Notes: generated from the sequence alone by a model not told the origin. Positions 23,781-31,683 are shown, numbered from the stretch's first letter. The stretch is 40,845 nucleotides of DNA from an uncultured Coriobacteriaceae bacterium (GCA_900550385.1 URRZ01000007.1:1-40845), one strand, 5' to 3'. Program-made: numbers and translations.

Positions 23781-24593
23781 ATGAAGGCACTTATCCCCGC
23801 CGCGGGTCTGGGCACGCGATTTCTGCCGGCAACGAAGGCGCAGCCGAAGGAGATGCTGCTCGTCGTGGACCGCCCGGCCATCCAGTACGTCGTGGAGGAG
23901 GGCCTTGCCTCCGCCGCCGACGAGGTGGTCATCATCAACAGCCGCGAGAAGAAGTCCATCGAAGAGCACTTCAGCCCCAACCCCGAGCTGGTGGCCACGC
24001 TGCGCGCCCGCGGCAAAGACAAGTACGCCGACGTGGTGGAGCAGGTGGGCAACTACAACGTGAGCTACGTGTACCAAGACGAGCCGCTGGGCCTGGGGCA
24101 CGCCATCCGCTGCGCGCACGAGAAGACGGGCTCCGAGCCGTTCTACGTGCTGTTGGGCGACGTGCTGGTGCCCGACAACAAGATGCTGCCGCGCATGCAG
24201 GAGGTCTCCGGCGCGCACGGCGGCGCCAGCGTCATCGCCGTCATGCCGGTGCCCGACGACCAGGTGAGCCGTTTCGGCATCATCGCCGGCGCCGCGGAAT
24301 CCGACGACGTGTGGAAGGTCGACTCGCTGGTGGAGAAGCCGGCGCTCGAAGACGCGCCCAGCAACCTGGCCGTGTTCGGCCGCTACCTGCTGTCGCCGCG
24401 CGTCATGGAACTTCTGGCGGACGTCGAGCCCGGCGTGGGGGGCGAGATCCAGCTGACCGACGCGCTGGACGCCGTGCTGAAGGAAGAGGAGATGTACGCG
24501 CTGGTGATCGACCCCGCCGACGGCTTCGACACCGGCACCGTGGAAAGCTGGTTGGAGACGAACAACGTCCTGTTCCAGCGCAAGAACGGTTAG
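23781..24593 (+). CDS. galU: UTP--glucose-1-phosphate uridylyltransferase
   Basis: GalU makes UDP-glucose from UTP and glucose-1-phosphate for cell-envelope polysaccharides. The protein is 270 aa, slightly short for the family (about 290). Seen: MKALIPAAGLGTRFLPATKA (nucleotide loop with GLGTRFLP), QPKEMLLVVDRPAIQYVVEE, LGLGHAIRCAHE, FYVLLGDVLVPD (Mg-binding Asp), VEKP, GRYLLSP, and GGEIQLTDALDAVL. Start ATG 23781 follows aaggaagg. It is monocistronic, flanked by its own extended -10 promoter and, downstream, by the dispersed structured element at 24615-24739, which separates it from the convergent dehydrogenase gene. Confidence 0.95.
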   Translation: MKALIPAAGLGTRFLPATKAQPKEMLLVVDRPAIQYVVEEGLASAADEVVIINSREKKSIEEHFSPNPELVATLRARGKDKYADVVEQVGNYNVSYVYQDEPLGLGHAIRCAHEKTGSEPFYVLLGDVLVPDNKMLPRMQEVSGAHGGASVIAVMPVPDDQVSRFGIIAGAAESDDVWKVDSLVEKPALEDAPSNLAVFGRYLLSPRVMELLADVEPGVGGEIQLTDALDAVLKEEEMYALVIDPADGFDTGTVESWLETNNVLFQRKNG

Positions 24594-24614
24594 CTTTCGC
24601 GTAGGGAAATGCTC

Positions 24615-24739
24615 CGCCGCCTGCCGGGCGCGGGGGTTCGCGCGCAGTTTCCGCAGCCCCTTTAGACGCGTTCGCAGAACGCGTCCCTCAAAGGGCGAGG
24701 ACTTGTTTGAGCACGAGCCCCCGCGCCCGGCAGGCGGCG
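24615..24739 (+). repeat. Dispersed structured intergenic element, copy 2
   Basis: A 125-nt element with perfect 22-nt inverted arms (24615-24636 and 24718-24739). The inner hairpin has arms gacgcgttc/gaacgcgtc (24664-24672 and 24676-24684), preceded by ccccttt and followed by aaaggg, which can extend the pairing. The conserved flanks tcgcgcgcagtttccgca and gaggacttgtttgagcacg match those of the copy at 5773-5898 (there on the minus strand). The outer arms differ completely from that copy, yet each pairs perfectly with itself. It lies between convergent galU and the dehydrogenase gene. Confidence 0.8.
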
Positions 24740-24766
24740 CGACGATGGCTCGGCTGCGGGAGGCGG

Positions 24767-25729
24767 CTATATAATCAGATTCCGGGGCTTTCCTTCCAGG
24801 AAGGCCCCGATGTTTTTCGCGACCTCGTCCAAAAGGCGGGCGCGCGCTTCGCGGGTGCCCCAGGCGATGTGGGGCGTGATGGCGACGTTCAGGTCGCGCA
24901 CGCCCAGCAGCGGGTTGTCGGGGCGCATGGGCTCGCGCGAGACCACGTCGGCACCGAACCCCGCCAGCTTGCCGGATCGCAGCGCGTCGGCGACCGCCTG
25001 CTCGTCCACCAGCGTGCCGCGTGCGGTGTTCACCAGCATGGCGCCGTCTTTCATCTTCGCCAGCGCGGCGCCGTCGATCATGCCATCGGTCTCGGGCGTT
25101 GCAGGGACGTGCAGCGTCACGATGTCCGCCGTGCGCAAAAGCTCGTCCAAGCCGACCTGGCGGATGCCGGGCTGCTCCAACTGGGGTTTGGGGCTGCGGC
25201 TGCAGAACACCGCTTCCATGTCGAACGCCCGCGCGATGCGCGCCACCGCTTGGCCGATGCTGCCCATGCCCACGATGCCCAGCGTCTTCCCTGCAAGCTC
25301 CACCAGGGGCATGCTGTAGAAGCAGAAGTCGTGCGTGCGCGTCCAGTCCCCGTCCATCACCTGCCGGGTGTGCCTGCCCACGTTCTGGCATAGCTCCAGG
25401 ATCAGCGCGAAGGTCATCTGGGCCACGTCGGGGGTCGAGTACGCCGGCACGTTGCACACGGCGATGCCGCGGCGGCGCGCCTCGTCCAAGTCCACGACGT
25501 TGTAGCCGGTCGAGGCAAGCGCGATAAGCTTGAGGTCGGGCGACCGGTCCAGCGCCTCTTTGTCCCAGACGACCTTCGTCGCTACCGCGACGTCCACGCC
25601 CGCCATCCGCTCGCGCAGCTCCTCGCGCGGGGTGCGCTCGTGCACCGTCACGTCGCCGAATCGCTCGAACGCCTCCCAGCTCAAATCGCCGGGATTGCAC
25701 ACGTAGCCTTCCAGGATCGCGATGTTCAT
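24767..25729 (-). CDS. D-2-hydroxyacid dehydrogenase
   Basis: NAD-dependent dehydrogenase of 320 aa that interconverts a 2-keto acid and its D-2-hydroxy acid; hydroxypyruvate/glycerate-type activity is plausible. Seen: LIALASTGYNVVDLDEARRR, VCNVPAYSTPDVAQMTFALI, nucleotide loop LGIVGMGSIGQAVARIARAF (about 149-168), and catalytic Arg in MLVNTARGTLVDEQAVADAL. The Glu region SREPMRPDNPLL and the catalytic His in VAITPHIAWGTREARARLL are also present. Start ATG 25729 lies 16 nt after the stop of the HAD phosphatase gene, so the two form an operon. The specific substrate is not resolved. Confidence 0.94.
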   Translation of the reverse strand: MNIAILEGYVCNPGDLSWEAFERFGDVTVHERTPREELRERMAGVDVAVATKVVWDKEALDRSPDLKLIALASTGYNVVDLDEARRRGIAVCNVPAYSTPDVAQMTFALILELCQNVGRHTRQVMDGDWTRTHDFCFYSMPLVELAGKTLGIVGMGSIGQAVARIARAFDMEAVFCSRSPKPQLEQPGIRQVGLDELLRTADIVTLHVPATPETDGMIDGAALAKMKDGAMLVNTARGTLVDEQAVADALRSGKLAGFGADVVSREPMRPDNPLLGVRDLNVAITPHIAWGTREARARLLDEVAKNIGAFLEGKPRNLII

Positions 25730-25745
25730 GCGCCCCGCCCCTTTC

Positions 25746-26522
25746 CTATTCGATCCACCCGAAGTGGCGGCAGGCGAGCAGGATGCCGTCCTTGTCGACG
25801 TCGGCCGTCACGTAGTCGGCGCGTTCCTTGAGCTGGGGGATGGCGTTGCCCATGGCCACGCAGGTCCATTCCGGCAGGAACATGCTCAGGTCGTTCGTTC
25901 CGTCGCCGAACACCACGGCGTCGCCCGCCGGCAGGCCGAAGTGCTCCATCATGCGGCGCACCCCGCGTCCCTTGTCGGCGGGCTCCACGAACAGCACGTA
26001 GGGGCTGAAGCGCACGGTGGGGACGTCCGCCAGCGATTCGAGGGTCCGCTCCTCCTCGACGGAGCAGGGGATGAACAGCTTGTAGAAGCACGGGGCCGCG
26101 TGGAAGTCGAACGCGGGGTCGACGACGGTGTTCATGTACGTGTCGTGCACGGCGTCGACGAAGCGGGCGTCGCGCGTCAGACGCTCCTGCGTGTCCTCGC
26201 ACGCCGCGCCCCACAGCATCCCCTTGCGCTCGCATTCCTCCAGCACGCGGATGCACGGCTCGCGCTCCAGCGGCTCCAGCTCCACCAGCTCGCCGTCGAT
26301 CACGATGCCGTTGCCGCCGTCGCTGACCATGTTCCGGATGCCCAGACCGTCCATGTACGAGCGCGCCATGGCGTGCGCCCGGCCCGTGCAGATGGCGATT
26401 TCGTGCCCGGCGCGGCGCAGCTGGTCGAGGGCGTATCGCGCGCTGTCGGGCACGTAGCGCCCGTCGACCGGGCCGGCGGCGAGCGTCCCGTCGATGTCGA
26501 AGAAGAAACAGCGCTTGCGCAT
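25746..26522 (-). CDS. HAD superfamily hydrolase, Cof/YidA type
   Basis: Cap-type IIB HAD phosphatase of 258 aa. The nucleophile motif is CFFFDIDGTLAAG (residues 5-17, Asp9 and Asp11), motif II is IAICTGRAHA, Lys is in ...YVLFVEPADKGRGVRRMME, and the acidic motif is VVFGDGTNDLSMFL. Such enzymes dephosphorylate sugar phosphates or flavin precursors. The start is ATG 26522 behind gaggag. It heads an operon with the D-2-hydroxyacid dehydrogenase, suggesting a joint role in phospho-sugar or hydroxyacid turnover. A structured leader ending in a terminator-like hairpin (26554-26698) lies just upstream, so expression may be attenuated. Confidence 0.93.
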   Translation of the reverse strand: MRKRCFFFDIDGTLAAGPVDGRYVPDSARYALDQLRRAGHEIAICTGRAHAMARSYMDGLGIRNMVSDGGNGIVIDGELVELEPLEREPCIRVLEECERKGMLWGAACEDTQERLTRDARFVDAVHDTYMNTVVDPAFDFHAAPCFYKLFIPCSVEEERTLESLADVPTVRFSPYVLFVEPADKGRGVRRMMEHFGLPAGDAVVFGDGTNDLSMFLPEWTCVAMGNAIPQLKERADYVTADVDKDGILLACRHFGWIE

Positions 26523-26553
26523 GGTCGGCTCCTCGGCTTTCGTGCCCCCGCTG

Positions 26554-26698
26554 CAAACAAAGAAGCGGCCCGGGGAGAGGGGAGCTCCACCGGGCCTTAA
26601 GGAGGGGATGATGCGATGCTTCCCGCATCGCTCTGCTTTAAGGGATAAGCAGAAGCAAGGGGAGGAGGGGAACCTCTCGCTTGCTGGCTCCCAGTATA
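26554..26698 (-). ncRNA. Candidate small RNA or attenuator leader with C-rich loops
   Basis: Read on the minus strand: -10 TATACT (26698-26693), predicted start about 26686, then four hairpins. These are agcaag/cttgct; tctgctt/aagcaga; gcgatgc/gcatcgc; and a terminal ggcccgg/ccgggcc (26596-26590 with 26573-26567), followed by gcttctttgttt. Single-stranded parts contain ttcccctcctcccc, catcccctcctt and ctcccctctcc, complementary to ribosome-binding sites. No minus-strand gene lies upstream, so the terminator belongs to this unit. The HAD gene starts 32 nt later. No known riboswitch family is recognised. Confidence 0.45.
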
Positions 26699-27045
26699 AC
26701 GACCCCCTTTGAAGGGCGTATGTGCGGGCGGTGGCCGTTTTGTGGATTTGGGCCCTGAAAAGTAACAGATCGGTAAAGTTCGATGATTTCACCGGCTCCG
26801 AAACGCCGTTCGCCCGGCAGGCTCCGGGCCCTGCGCGCCCAGCACTCCCGGGGCGGCGTTTGGGCGGAGCGGGGGTGGAGCGTGGAGCCGACGCCCGTTT
26901 CGCCGGTCCATTCCACCTCGCTTGTAGGGATGCGCGGGGAATCGCTGCCCCCCGGTGGCGGGCGCGGCGGCGCTGCCGTATGATGGTGTGGCCGCGGCCG
27001 GCGCCCCTCCGCCCGCCCCGACCCCCATCGACGAGGAAGGCCCCT

Positions 27046-27951
27046 ATGCCCGATATAGCGATGCGATTCGACAAAGACATGCTGGTCCTTTCCGCCCCGC
27101 TGAGGGCGACGCTTGCCCGCCAGGGGGTGGACGTCGACCGTGACATGGAGTACTTCGCGCTCGTCGAGCCCGAGGCGATCCGCGACGCGATGAGGATGGA
27201 AAAGGTCGCCGGCGCGCAATGCCTGGTCGCTGCGACGGAGGGCCTTACGCCCGCCCGGCTCGCGCACAACCGCATGCAGGATCGCGGCGCCGAGCTCGCC
27301 GCCGTCTCGCTGGACGCGCTGCGCCCGCTGAAGCCCCAGCACATCCTCGCGGAGCTGGGACCGTGCGGGCTGCCCTTGGACGGCTCCAGCGCCGCGTCGC
27401 TGAACGAGAACCGCTCCCAGTACGCGCAGGCGGCCCGCTTCTTCGCCGGCCAGGAGCTCGACGCCCTGTTCCTGAACGGGTTCGCGCGCGCCGACGATCT
27501 GAAGTGCGCCCTCATGGGCGTGCGGCAGGTGACGGAGGCCCCGGTGTTCGCGTCGGTGACGGTCGACGGCGAAGGGGTGCTGGCGGACGGGCGCACTTCC
27601 TTGGAGGAGGCGCTGTCGGTGATGGACGAGTACGAGGCGTCGGTGGCGGGCTTCGAATGCGGCGCACCCCTCGAGCGGGCCGCCGCCGTGGCGCGACGGG
27701 CCGCGAAGGCGACCGGCCTGCCGCTGCTGGCGCAGCTGCACGTTGCCCGTCGCGACCCGAAGCAGGGCGGCCCGACCGAAGGCAACCCCTACTACTGCCC
27801 CGACGCCATGGTCTCCGCGGCGGTCGAGCTCCGCGCGGCGGGCGTTCAGTTCCTGCGCGCGACCGGCGACGCGACGCCCGCGTATTCGGGAGCGCTCGCC
27901 GCCGCCACCATGGGCTTCGACGCGGTGCTGCCCGAGGGAAGGGCGGAGTAG
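27046..27951 (+). CDS. Homocysteine S-methyltransferase-like protein lacking the zinc CC motif
   Basis: TIM-barrel protein of 301 aa related to homocysteine/betaine methyltransferases (S-methyl_trans family). Seen: HNRMQDRGAELAAVSLDALR, HILAELGPCGLPLDG, ENRSQYAQAARFFAGQELDA, FASVTVDGEGVLADG, and the first metal-site segment AGFECGAPLE (GxNC-like). Active family members bind Zn with a later GGCCGTTP-type pair; the matching segment here reads LRATGDATPAY, with both cysteines absent. It may bind a corrinoid or act as a non-zinc homolog. The start is ATG 27046 (gaggaagg upstream); a TATGAT at 26979-26984 is a possible -10. It is followed after 4 nt by a small unknown gene, forming an operon with it and the MscS gene. 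Confidence 0.78.
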   Translation: MPDIAMRFDKDMLVLSAPLRATLARQGVDVDRDMEYFALVEPEAIRDAMRMEKVAGAQCLVAATEGLTPARLAHNRMQDRGAELAAVSLDALRPLKPQHILAELGPCGLPLDGSSAASLNENRSQYAQAARFFAGQELDALFLNGFARADDLKCALMGVRQVTEAPVFASVTVDGEGVLADGRTSLEEALSVMDEYEASVAGFECGAPLERAAAVARRAAKATGLPLLAQLHVARRDPKQGGPTEGNPYYCPDAMVSAAVELRAAGVQFLRATGDATPAYSGALAAATMGFDAVLPEGRAE

Positions 27952-27955
27952 TCCC

Positions 27956-28225
27956 ATGAGCGCGACGAATGCGCATCGCAGCCCCTACTACGGGGACCTC
28001 CAGAAGGTGGTCGATTCCCTGTTCGCCGACGCCGCCTCGAAGGACCACGCGGTGCCGCGGCTCGACGCGGTGCTGGCGGCGGAGGGGGCCGACCTGCCCG
28101 AGGAGCTTTTGGAGATCGTGCGCCTGCTGCCGCCCGGCAGCTACACGCGCCAAAGGCTCTGCGATCAGCTGAACTCATCCATCTGCGGGCATGCGTGGGG
28201 CCAAGTGTACGGCACCGTGGAGTAG
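27956..28225 (+). CDS. Small conserved-looking unknown protein (89 aa)
   Basis: Starts at ATG 27956, 4 nt after the methyltransferase-like stop, with ggcggag as the ribosome site, so translation is coupled. The protein is acidic-neutral and helical (SPYYGDLQKVVDSLFADAAS, PEELLEIVRLLPPGSYTRQR, LCDQLNSSICGHAWGQVYGT). No membrane helix. Its position between the methyltransferase-like gene and mscS, sharing the operon, suggests a partner or regulator of the former. I do not recognise a family. The LLPPGSYTRQRLCDQLN part resembles a small helix-turn-helix-like segment, but this is weak. Confidence 0.78.
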   Translation: MSATNAHRSPYYGDLQKVVDSLFADAASKDHAVPRLDAVLAAEGADLPEELLEIVRLLPPGSYTRQRLCDQLNSSICGHAWGQVYGTVE

Positions 28226-28234
28226 GGGGCGGCC

Positions 28235-29158
28235 ATGGACGCGCAGCAATCCGCAGCGGCGGGATCCGACGCCGCCGAGAACGCCGTCCTCGAAGGGCCG
28301 GCGGAAAGCCTCCTCGCGTTCGTGCGGGACGTCATCCCCATCGACTGGCTCAGCACGCTCATCGTGATGCTGGTCTCGCTGGTGATCACGGCGCTGGCCT
28401 CGCGGCTCGTCAAGAACCTCATCCGGCGCGTGCTCAGCCACGATTCCGTGCCGCTGCCCTCGTCCTCCATCTTCGTGAACATCGCCCGCGTGGTGGTGTG
28501 GGCCATCGGCATCAGCGTCATCCTGTCCAGCTGCTTCGGCATCAACGTGTCTGCCGCCATCGCGGCGCTGGGCATCGGCGGCATCGCCATATCCCTGGGC
28601 TTCCAGGACACGCTGTCCAACCTCATCAGCGGCCTGCAGCTTTCCATCATGGGCATCGTCGAGCCCGGCGACAACGTGGAGGTGGGCGGGCAACGCGGCA
28701 TCGTGCGCGACGTGACGTGGCGCCACACCACCATCGTCACCGCCACCGGCGAGAAGATCATCGTGCCGAACTCGGTCATCAACACCTCCTCGCTCATCCA
28801 GCTGCCGCCGCCGCGGAAGATCGTGGTGCCCATATCGGTGGTGGCGGAAGGCGACGGCCTCACCGAGGCGGCGGATCGCATCGAGAAGGCGGCGCTTGCC
28901 GCTGCGAGCTCGGTCGGCGAGGTGGAGCAGCCGCCCTCCGTCCAGTTCACCGACGTCACGCCGTTCGGGTTCACGGGATCGGTGGTGGTGTGGATGGGCG
29001 AGGGCGCGAACCCCGCCGAGGCGAAGGACGCCGTGGTGCGCGCGGTGGCGCCGCTCACCCGATCCGGCGCGCGGGAGGAAGGCGGCGCCGGCGCGTCCGA
29101 CGGGGCGCCCCTCCGCGACGCCCCCTGTTCCGGCGACGATGGCGGCAAGGCCTCCTAG
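28235..29158 (+). CDS. MscS-family mechanosensitive ion channel
   Basis: Small-conductance mechanosensitive channel of 307 aa that opens on membrane tension to release solutes. There are three membrane helices: DWLSTLIVMLVSLVITALAS, IARVVVWAIGISVILSSCFG, and the pore helix region AAIAALGIGGIAISLGFQDT followed by LSNLISGLQLSIMG. The MscS beta domain follows: IVEPGDNVEVGGQRGIVRDV, TTIVTATGEKIIVPNSVINT. A disordered Gly/Ala/Asp tail ends the protein. Start ATG 28235 is 9 nt after the small unknown gene and belongs to that operon. Confidence 0.95.
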   Translation: MDAQQSAAAGSDAAENAVLEGPAESLLAFVRDVIPIDWLSTLIVMLVSLVITALASRLVKNLIRRVLSHDSVPLPSSSIFVNIARVVVWAIGISVILSSCFGINVSAAIAALGIGGIAISLGFQDTLSNLISGLQLSIMGIVEPGDNVEVGGQRGIVRDVTWRHTTIVTATGEKIIVPNSVINTSSLIQLPPPRKIVVPISVVAEGDGLTEAADRIEKAALAAASSVGEVEQPPSVQFTDVTPFGFTGSVVVWMGEGANPAEAKDAVVRAVAPLTRSGAREEGGAGASDGAPLRDAPCSGDDGGKAS

Positions 29159-29225
29159 CTGCCGGCTTTACCTGCATTTGACGAACGCCAGACATGGTTT
29201 TGACACGCAGGCCCCACCATGGAGG

Positions 29226-29250
29226 ATCGCAGGCGAATGCCGCCTGCGAT
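29226..29250. promoter_or_regulatory. Perfect dyad upstream of the response regulator
   Basis: ATCGCAGGCG (29226-29235) and CGCCTGCGAT (29241-29250), 5-nt spacer. It overlaps the expected -35 position of the response-regulator promoter (-10 at 29272) and has no T-tract, so an operator, possibly autoregulatory, is likelier than a terminator for the mscS operon. Confidence 0.6.
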
Positions 29251-29271
29251 ACGACCGCGAGCCGAATGGAT

Positions 29272-29277
29272 TACAAT
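29272..29277 (+). promoter_or_regulatory. -10 box 7 nt before the response regulator ATG
   Basis: TACAAT at 29272-29277. The predicted transcription start coincides with the ATG at 29285, and no ribosome-binding site lies between, suggesting a leaderless mRNA. Confidence 0.55.
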
Positions 29278-29284
29278 ACCGCCC

Positions 29285-29977
29285 ATGATCTACTACGTTG
29301 AAGACGACACCAACATCCGAGACCTGACCATCTACGCCCTGCGCCAGGCGGGGTTCGAGGCGGAGGGATTCGCCGCCGCAGGCGAGTTCTTCGAGGCGTG
29401 CAGCCACCGCCTGCCCGAGCTGATCCTGCTGGACATCATGCTTCCCGAGATCGACGGCTTGGAGATCCTCCACATGCTGCGGGAGGACCCCGCCACCAAG
29501 CACCTGCCGGTGATGATGCTCACCGCGAAGGGGACCGAGTTCGACACCGTCAGCGGCTTGGACGCCGGCGCCGACGACTACCTGGCCAAGCCGTTCGGCA
29601 TGATGGAGCTGGTGTCGCGCGTGAACGCCCTGCTGCGCCGCGCCGCCGCCCCGGCGGTGATGGCGGACGACGAGCTGACCTGCGGCCCCATCGTCCTGCG
29701 CTCCGGCACCCACACCGTCGAGGCGGGCGGCGAGCCGGTGGCGCTCACCCTGAAGGAGTTCGACCTGCTCCGCACGCTCATGCGCAACAACGGGCGCGTC
29801 CTGACGCGCAGCCAGCTGCTCGAGGAGGTGTGGGGCATCACCTATGTGGGCGAGACGCGCACGGTGGACGTCCACATCCAGACGCTTCGGCAGAAGCTCG
29901 CGGCGGCCTGCCCGGGGGCCGATGGCTGCATCGGCACGGTGCGCGGCGTGGGCTACTGCCTGAAGCGCCCCTCGTAA
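29285..29977 (+). CDS. Response regulator, OmpR/PhoB family
   Basis: Two-component response regulator of 230 aa. Receiver domain 1-~118: MIYYVEDDTNIRDLTIYALR (acidic pair Glu6/Asp7/Asp8), phosphoacceptor Asp50 in ELILLDIMLPEIDGLEIL, MMLTAKGTEFD (Thr) and DDYLAKPFGMMELVSRV (Lys). C-terminal winged helix ~130-230: LTLKEFDLLRTLMRNNGRVL, SQLLEEVWG, and RTVDVHIQTLRQKL, typical of PhoB/OmpR. The start is ATG 29285; there is no ribosome site, but a -10 lies 7 nt upstream, indicating a leaderless transcript. The sensor kinase gene begins 9 nt after its stop. Confidence 0.96.
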   Translation: MIYYVEDDTNIRDLTIYALRQAGFEAEGFAAAGEFFEACSHRLPELILLDIMLPEIDGLEILHMLREDPATKHLPVMMLTAKGTEFDTVSGLDAGADDYLAKPFGMMELVSRVNALLRRAAAPAVMADDELTCGPIVLRSGTHTVEAGGEPVALTLKEFDLLRTLMRNNGRVLTRSQLLEEVWGITYVGETRTVDVHIQTLRQKLAAACPGADGCIGTVRGVGYCLKRPS

Positions 29978-29986
29978 GGAGGGGCT

Positions 29987-31435
29987 GTGAACGCTCGCAT
30001 CACCGGCTCGCCCTTGAAGGTGAAGAGCCTGTCGGGGCGCATATTCGTCAGCGTGCTGGCGTTCGTGCTGGGCGCGCTGGTCGTCGTGGCGGTGACGCTG
30101 ACCGCGGTGTTCTACCTGCTGTACGCCAACGAGGTCGAGTCGGGGCTGATGGCCCAGGCGCACGAGGCCGCGGCGGCGCTGGAGGAATCCCCGTCCGAGG
30201 AAGCGTCGGAGGAGGCGCTCGCCGAGCAGTTCGACGGCGTGATGCGCTACACCCTGATCGCATCCGACGGCGAGGTCCTCTTCGACAGCGACGCCGACGA
30301 GCATGCGATGCCCAACCACGCCGACCGCCCGGAGATCGCCGAGGCGAAAGCCGAGGGACAGGCGCTCGCGGTCCGCTACTCCGATACGTTGCAGACCGAC
30401 ACCGTCTACGCCGCCGTGGGGCTTTCCGACGGCGGCGTCATCCGGCTCTCCGAATCGCGCGCCTCGCTGGTGGCGTTCTTGGGCAGCATGGTGGCGCCCG
30501 CCGCCATCATCACCTGCGTGGCGGGCGTTCTGGTGTTCGCGCTCTCCAAGCTCCTCACGCGCCGCATCATGAAGCCCATCGACGCGCTCGATTTCGCGAA
30601 CCCCCTGGAGAACGAGATCTACGAGGAGATGGACCCGCTCCTGTTCCGTATCGACGAGCAGCAGCGCCAGCTCAAGCAGCAGAACATCGAGCTGGCCCAG
30701 GCCGAGAGCATGCGGCGCGACTTCTCCAGCAACGTCAGCCACGAGATGAAGACGCCCCTGCAGGTGATCTCGGGGTACGCCGAGCTCATGAAAAACGACA
30801 TGGTCGACCCGGCCGACCGCCGCAAGTTCGCCGGCCTCATCTACGAGGAGGCCCAGGCGATGCGCTCGCTCATCAACGACGTGCTGACGCTTTCGCGCCT
30901 GGACGAGACCACGCTCGCCGAAACGGATGCCGAGCCGGTGGATGTGAGCGCGCTCGCCCGCCGCGTGAGCCTTCGCTTGGAGAGCTTCGCCGCCGACAAC
31001 GCGGTGAAGGTGCGGGTGTCGGGCGGCCCCGCCTACATCATGGGCAACGAGACCATGGTGGAGGAGATGCTGTACAACCTGATGGAGAATGGCATCCGCT
31101 ACAACCGCGAAGGCGGCGAGGTGTCGATGGCCGTCTCCTTGGAGCCGACGGCGGGCGGGCCGTTCGGGGAAGGCGACAAGGCGGAGGCCGAGGACGCCAC
31201 GGTGGTCATCCGCGTGAAGGACACCGGCCCCGGCATCCCCGAGGAGTACCGCGATAAGATCTTCGAGCGCTTCTTCCGCGTGGACAAGAGCCGGTCGAAG
31301 GAGACGGGCGGCACCGGTTTGGGGTTGGCGATCGTGAAGCACACGGTCCTCTACCATCACGGGACCATCGAGGTCGACAGCGCGGTGGGGAAGGGGACGA
31401 CGTTCGTCGTGCGGTTCGCGTCGGTGCGCCCTTAG
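29987..31435 (+). CDS. Sensor histidine kinase, PhoR-like
   Basis: Membrane sensor kinase of 482 aa, partner of the adjacent response regulator. Start GTG 29987 follows AAGGAGGGG. Helix 1: VSVLAFVLGALVVVAVTLTAVFYLL (about 22-46). An extracytoplasmic acidic domain (~48-160) contains RYTLIASDGEVLFDSDADEH. Helix 2: FLGSMVAPAAIITCVAGVLVFAL. A short HAMP-like linker and coiled coil (IDEQQRQLKQQNIELAQAES) follow. The H-box is SSNVSHEMKTPLQVISGY (His252); ATPase motifs are LMENGIRYN (N-box), KDTGPGIPEEYRDKIFERFF (G1/F) and GGTGLGLAIVKH (G2). The layout matches PhoR-type kinases, but no phosphate genes are nearby, so the signal is unknown. Confidence 0.96.
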   Translation: MNARITGSPLKVKSLSGRIFVSVLAFVLGALVVVAVTLTAVFYLLYANEVESGLMAQAHEAAAALEESPSEEASEEALAEQFDGVMRYTLIASDGEVLFDSDADEHAMPNHADRPEIAEAKAEGQALAVRYSDTLQTDTVYAAVGLSDGGVIRLSESRASLVAFLGSMVAPAAIITCVAGVLVFALSKLLTRRIMKPIDALDFANPLENEIYEEMDPLLFRIDEQQRQLKQQNIELAQAESMRRDFSSNVSHEMKTPLQVISGYAELMKNDMVDPADRRKFAGLIYEEAQAMRSLINDVLTLSRLDETTLAETDAEPVDVSALARRVSLRLESFAADNAVKVRVSGGPAYIMGNETMVEEMLYNLMENGIRYNREGGEVSMAVSLEPTAGGPFGEGDKAEAEDATVVIRVKDTGPGIPEEYRDKIFERFFRVDKSRSKETGGTGLGLAIVKHTVLYHHGTIEVDSAVGKGTTFVVRFASVRP

Positions 31436-31683
31436 GGGCGGCAGCGGCTGGAGCGGGCGGAACGGGTGCGGAGTCGCATGCAGGCGGGTTGCGTGCGGAG
31501 GGGGCTCCCTCCCACGTCGCGCATCCCAGGTGCAAACAACCTATTGGCGCGCAACAGCTAGCCGGGGCCAGCGTCGAGGGATCGGGGAAGGCGCGGAGAA
31601 GTCGCGCACCCGTCTCAATCTTGGAGAGCAACAGCGCCTATGTCAAGACTTTTCTTTGCCCCCGCATGTCCTATACTCACAAG
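31436..31683. other. Gap between histidine kinase and 6S RNA candidate
   Basis: No supported gene. It contains ggaggg/ccctcc (31497-31502, 31507-31512), a hairpin without T-tract after the kinase, and a -10 TATACT (31672-31677) for the downstream RNA, predicted start about 31684. Confidence 0.5.

Noticed and set aside
24767..25700. Long alternative frames opposite the D-2-hydroxyacid dehydrogenase
   Set aside because: The dehydrogenase shows all NAD-binding and catalytic motifs; the alternatives show none.
26608..26712. 34-codon plus-strand frame after AAGGAGGGGATG
   Set aside because: The ribosome-site-like GGAGG is the complement of the C-rich loop of the minus-strand RNA candidate. No promoter was seen and the peptide has no recognisable features.
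29168..31360. 730-residue open frame on the minus strand
   Set aside because: Complement of the response regulator and kinase genes; His/Val/Gln-rich with no family features.
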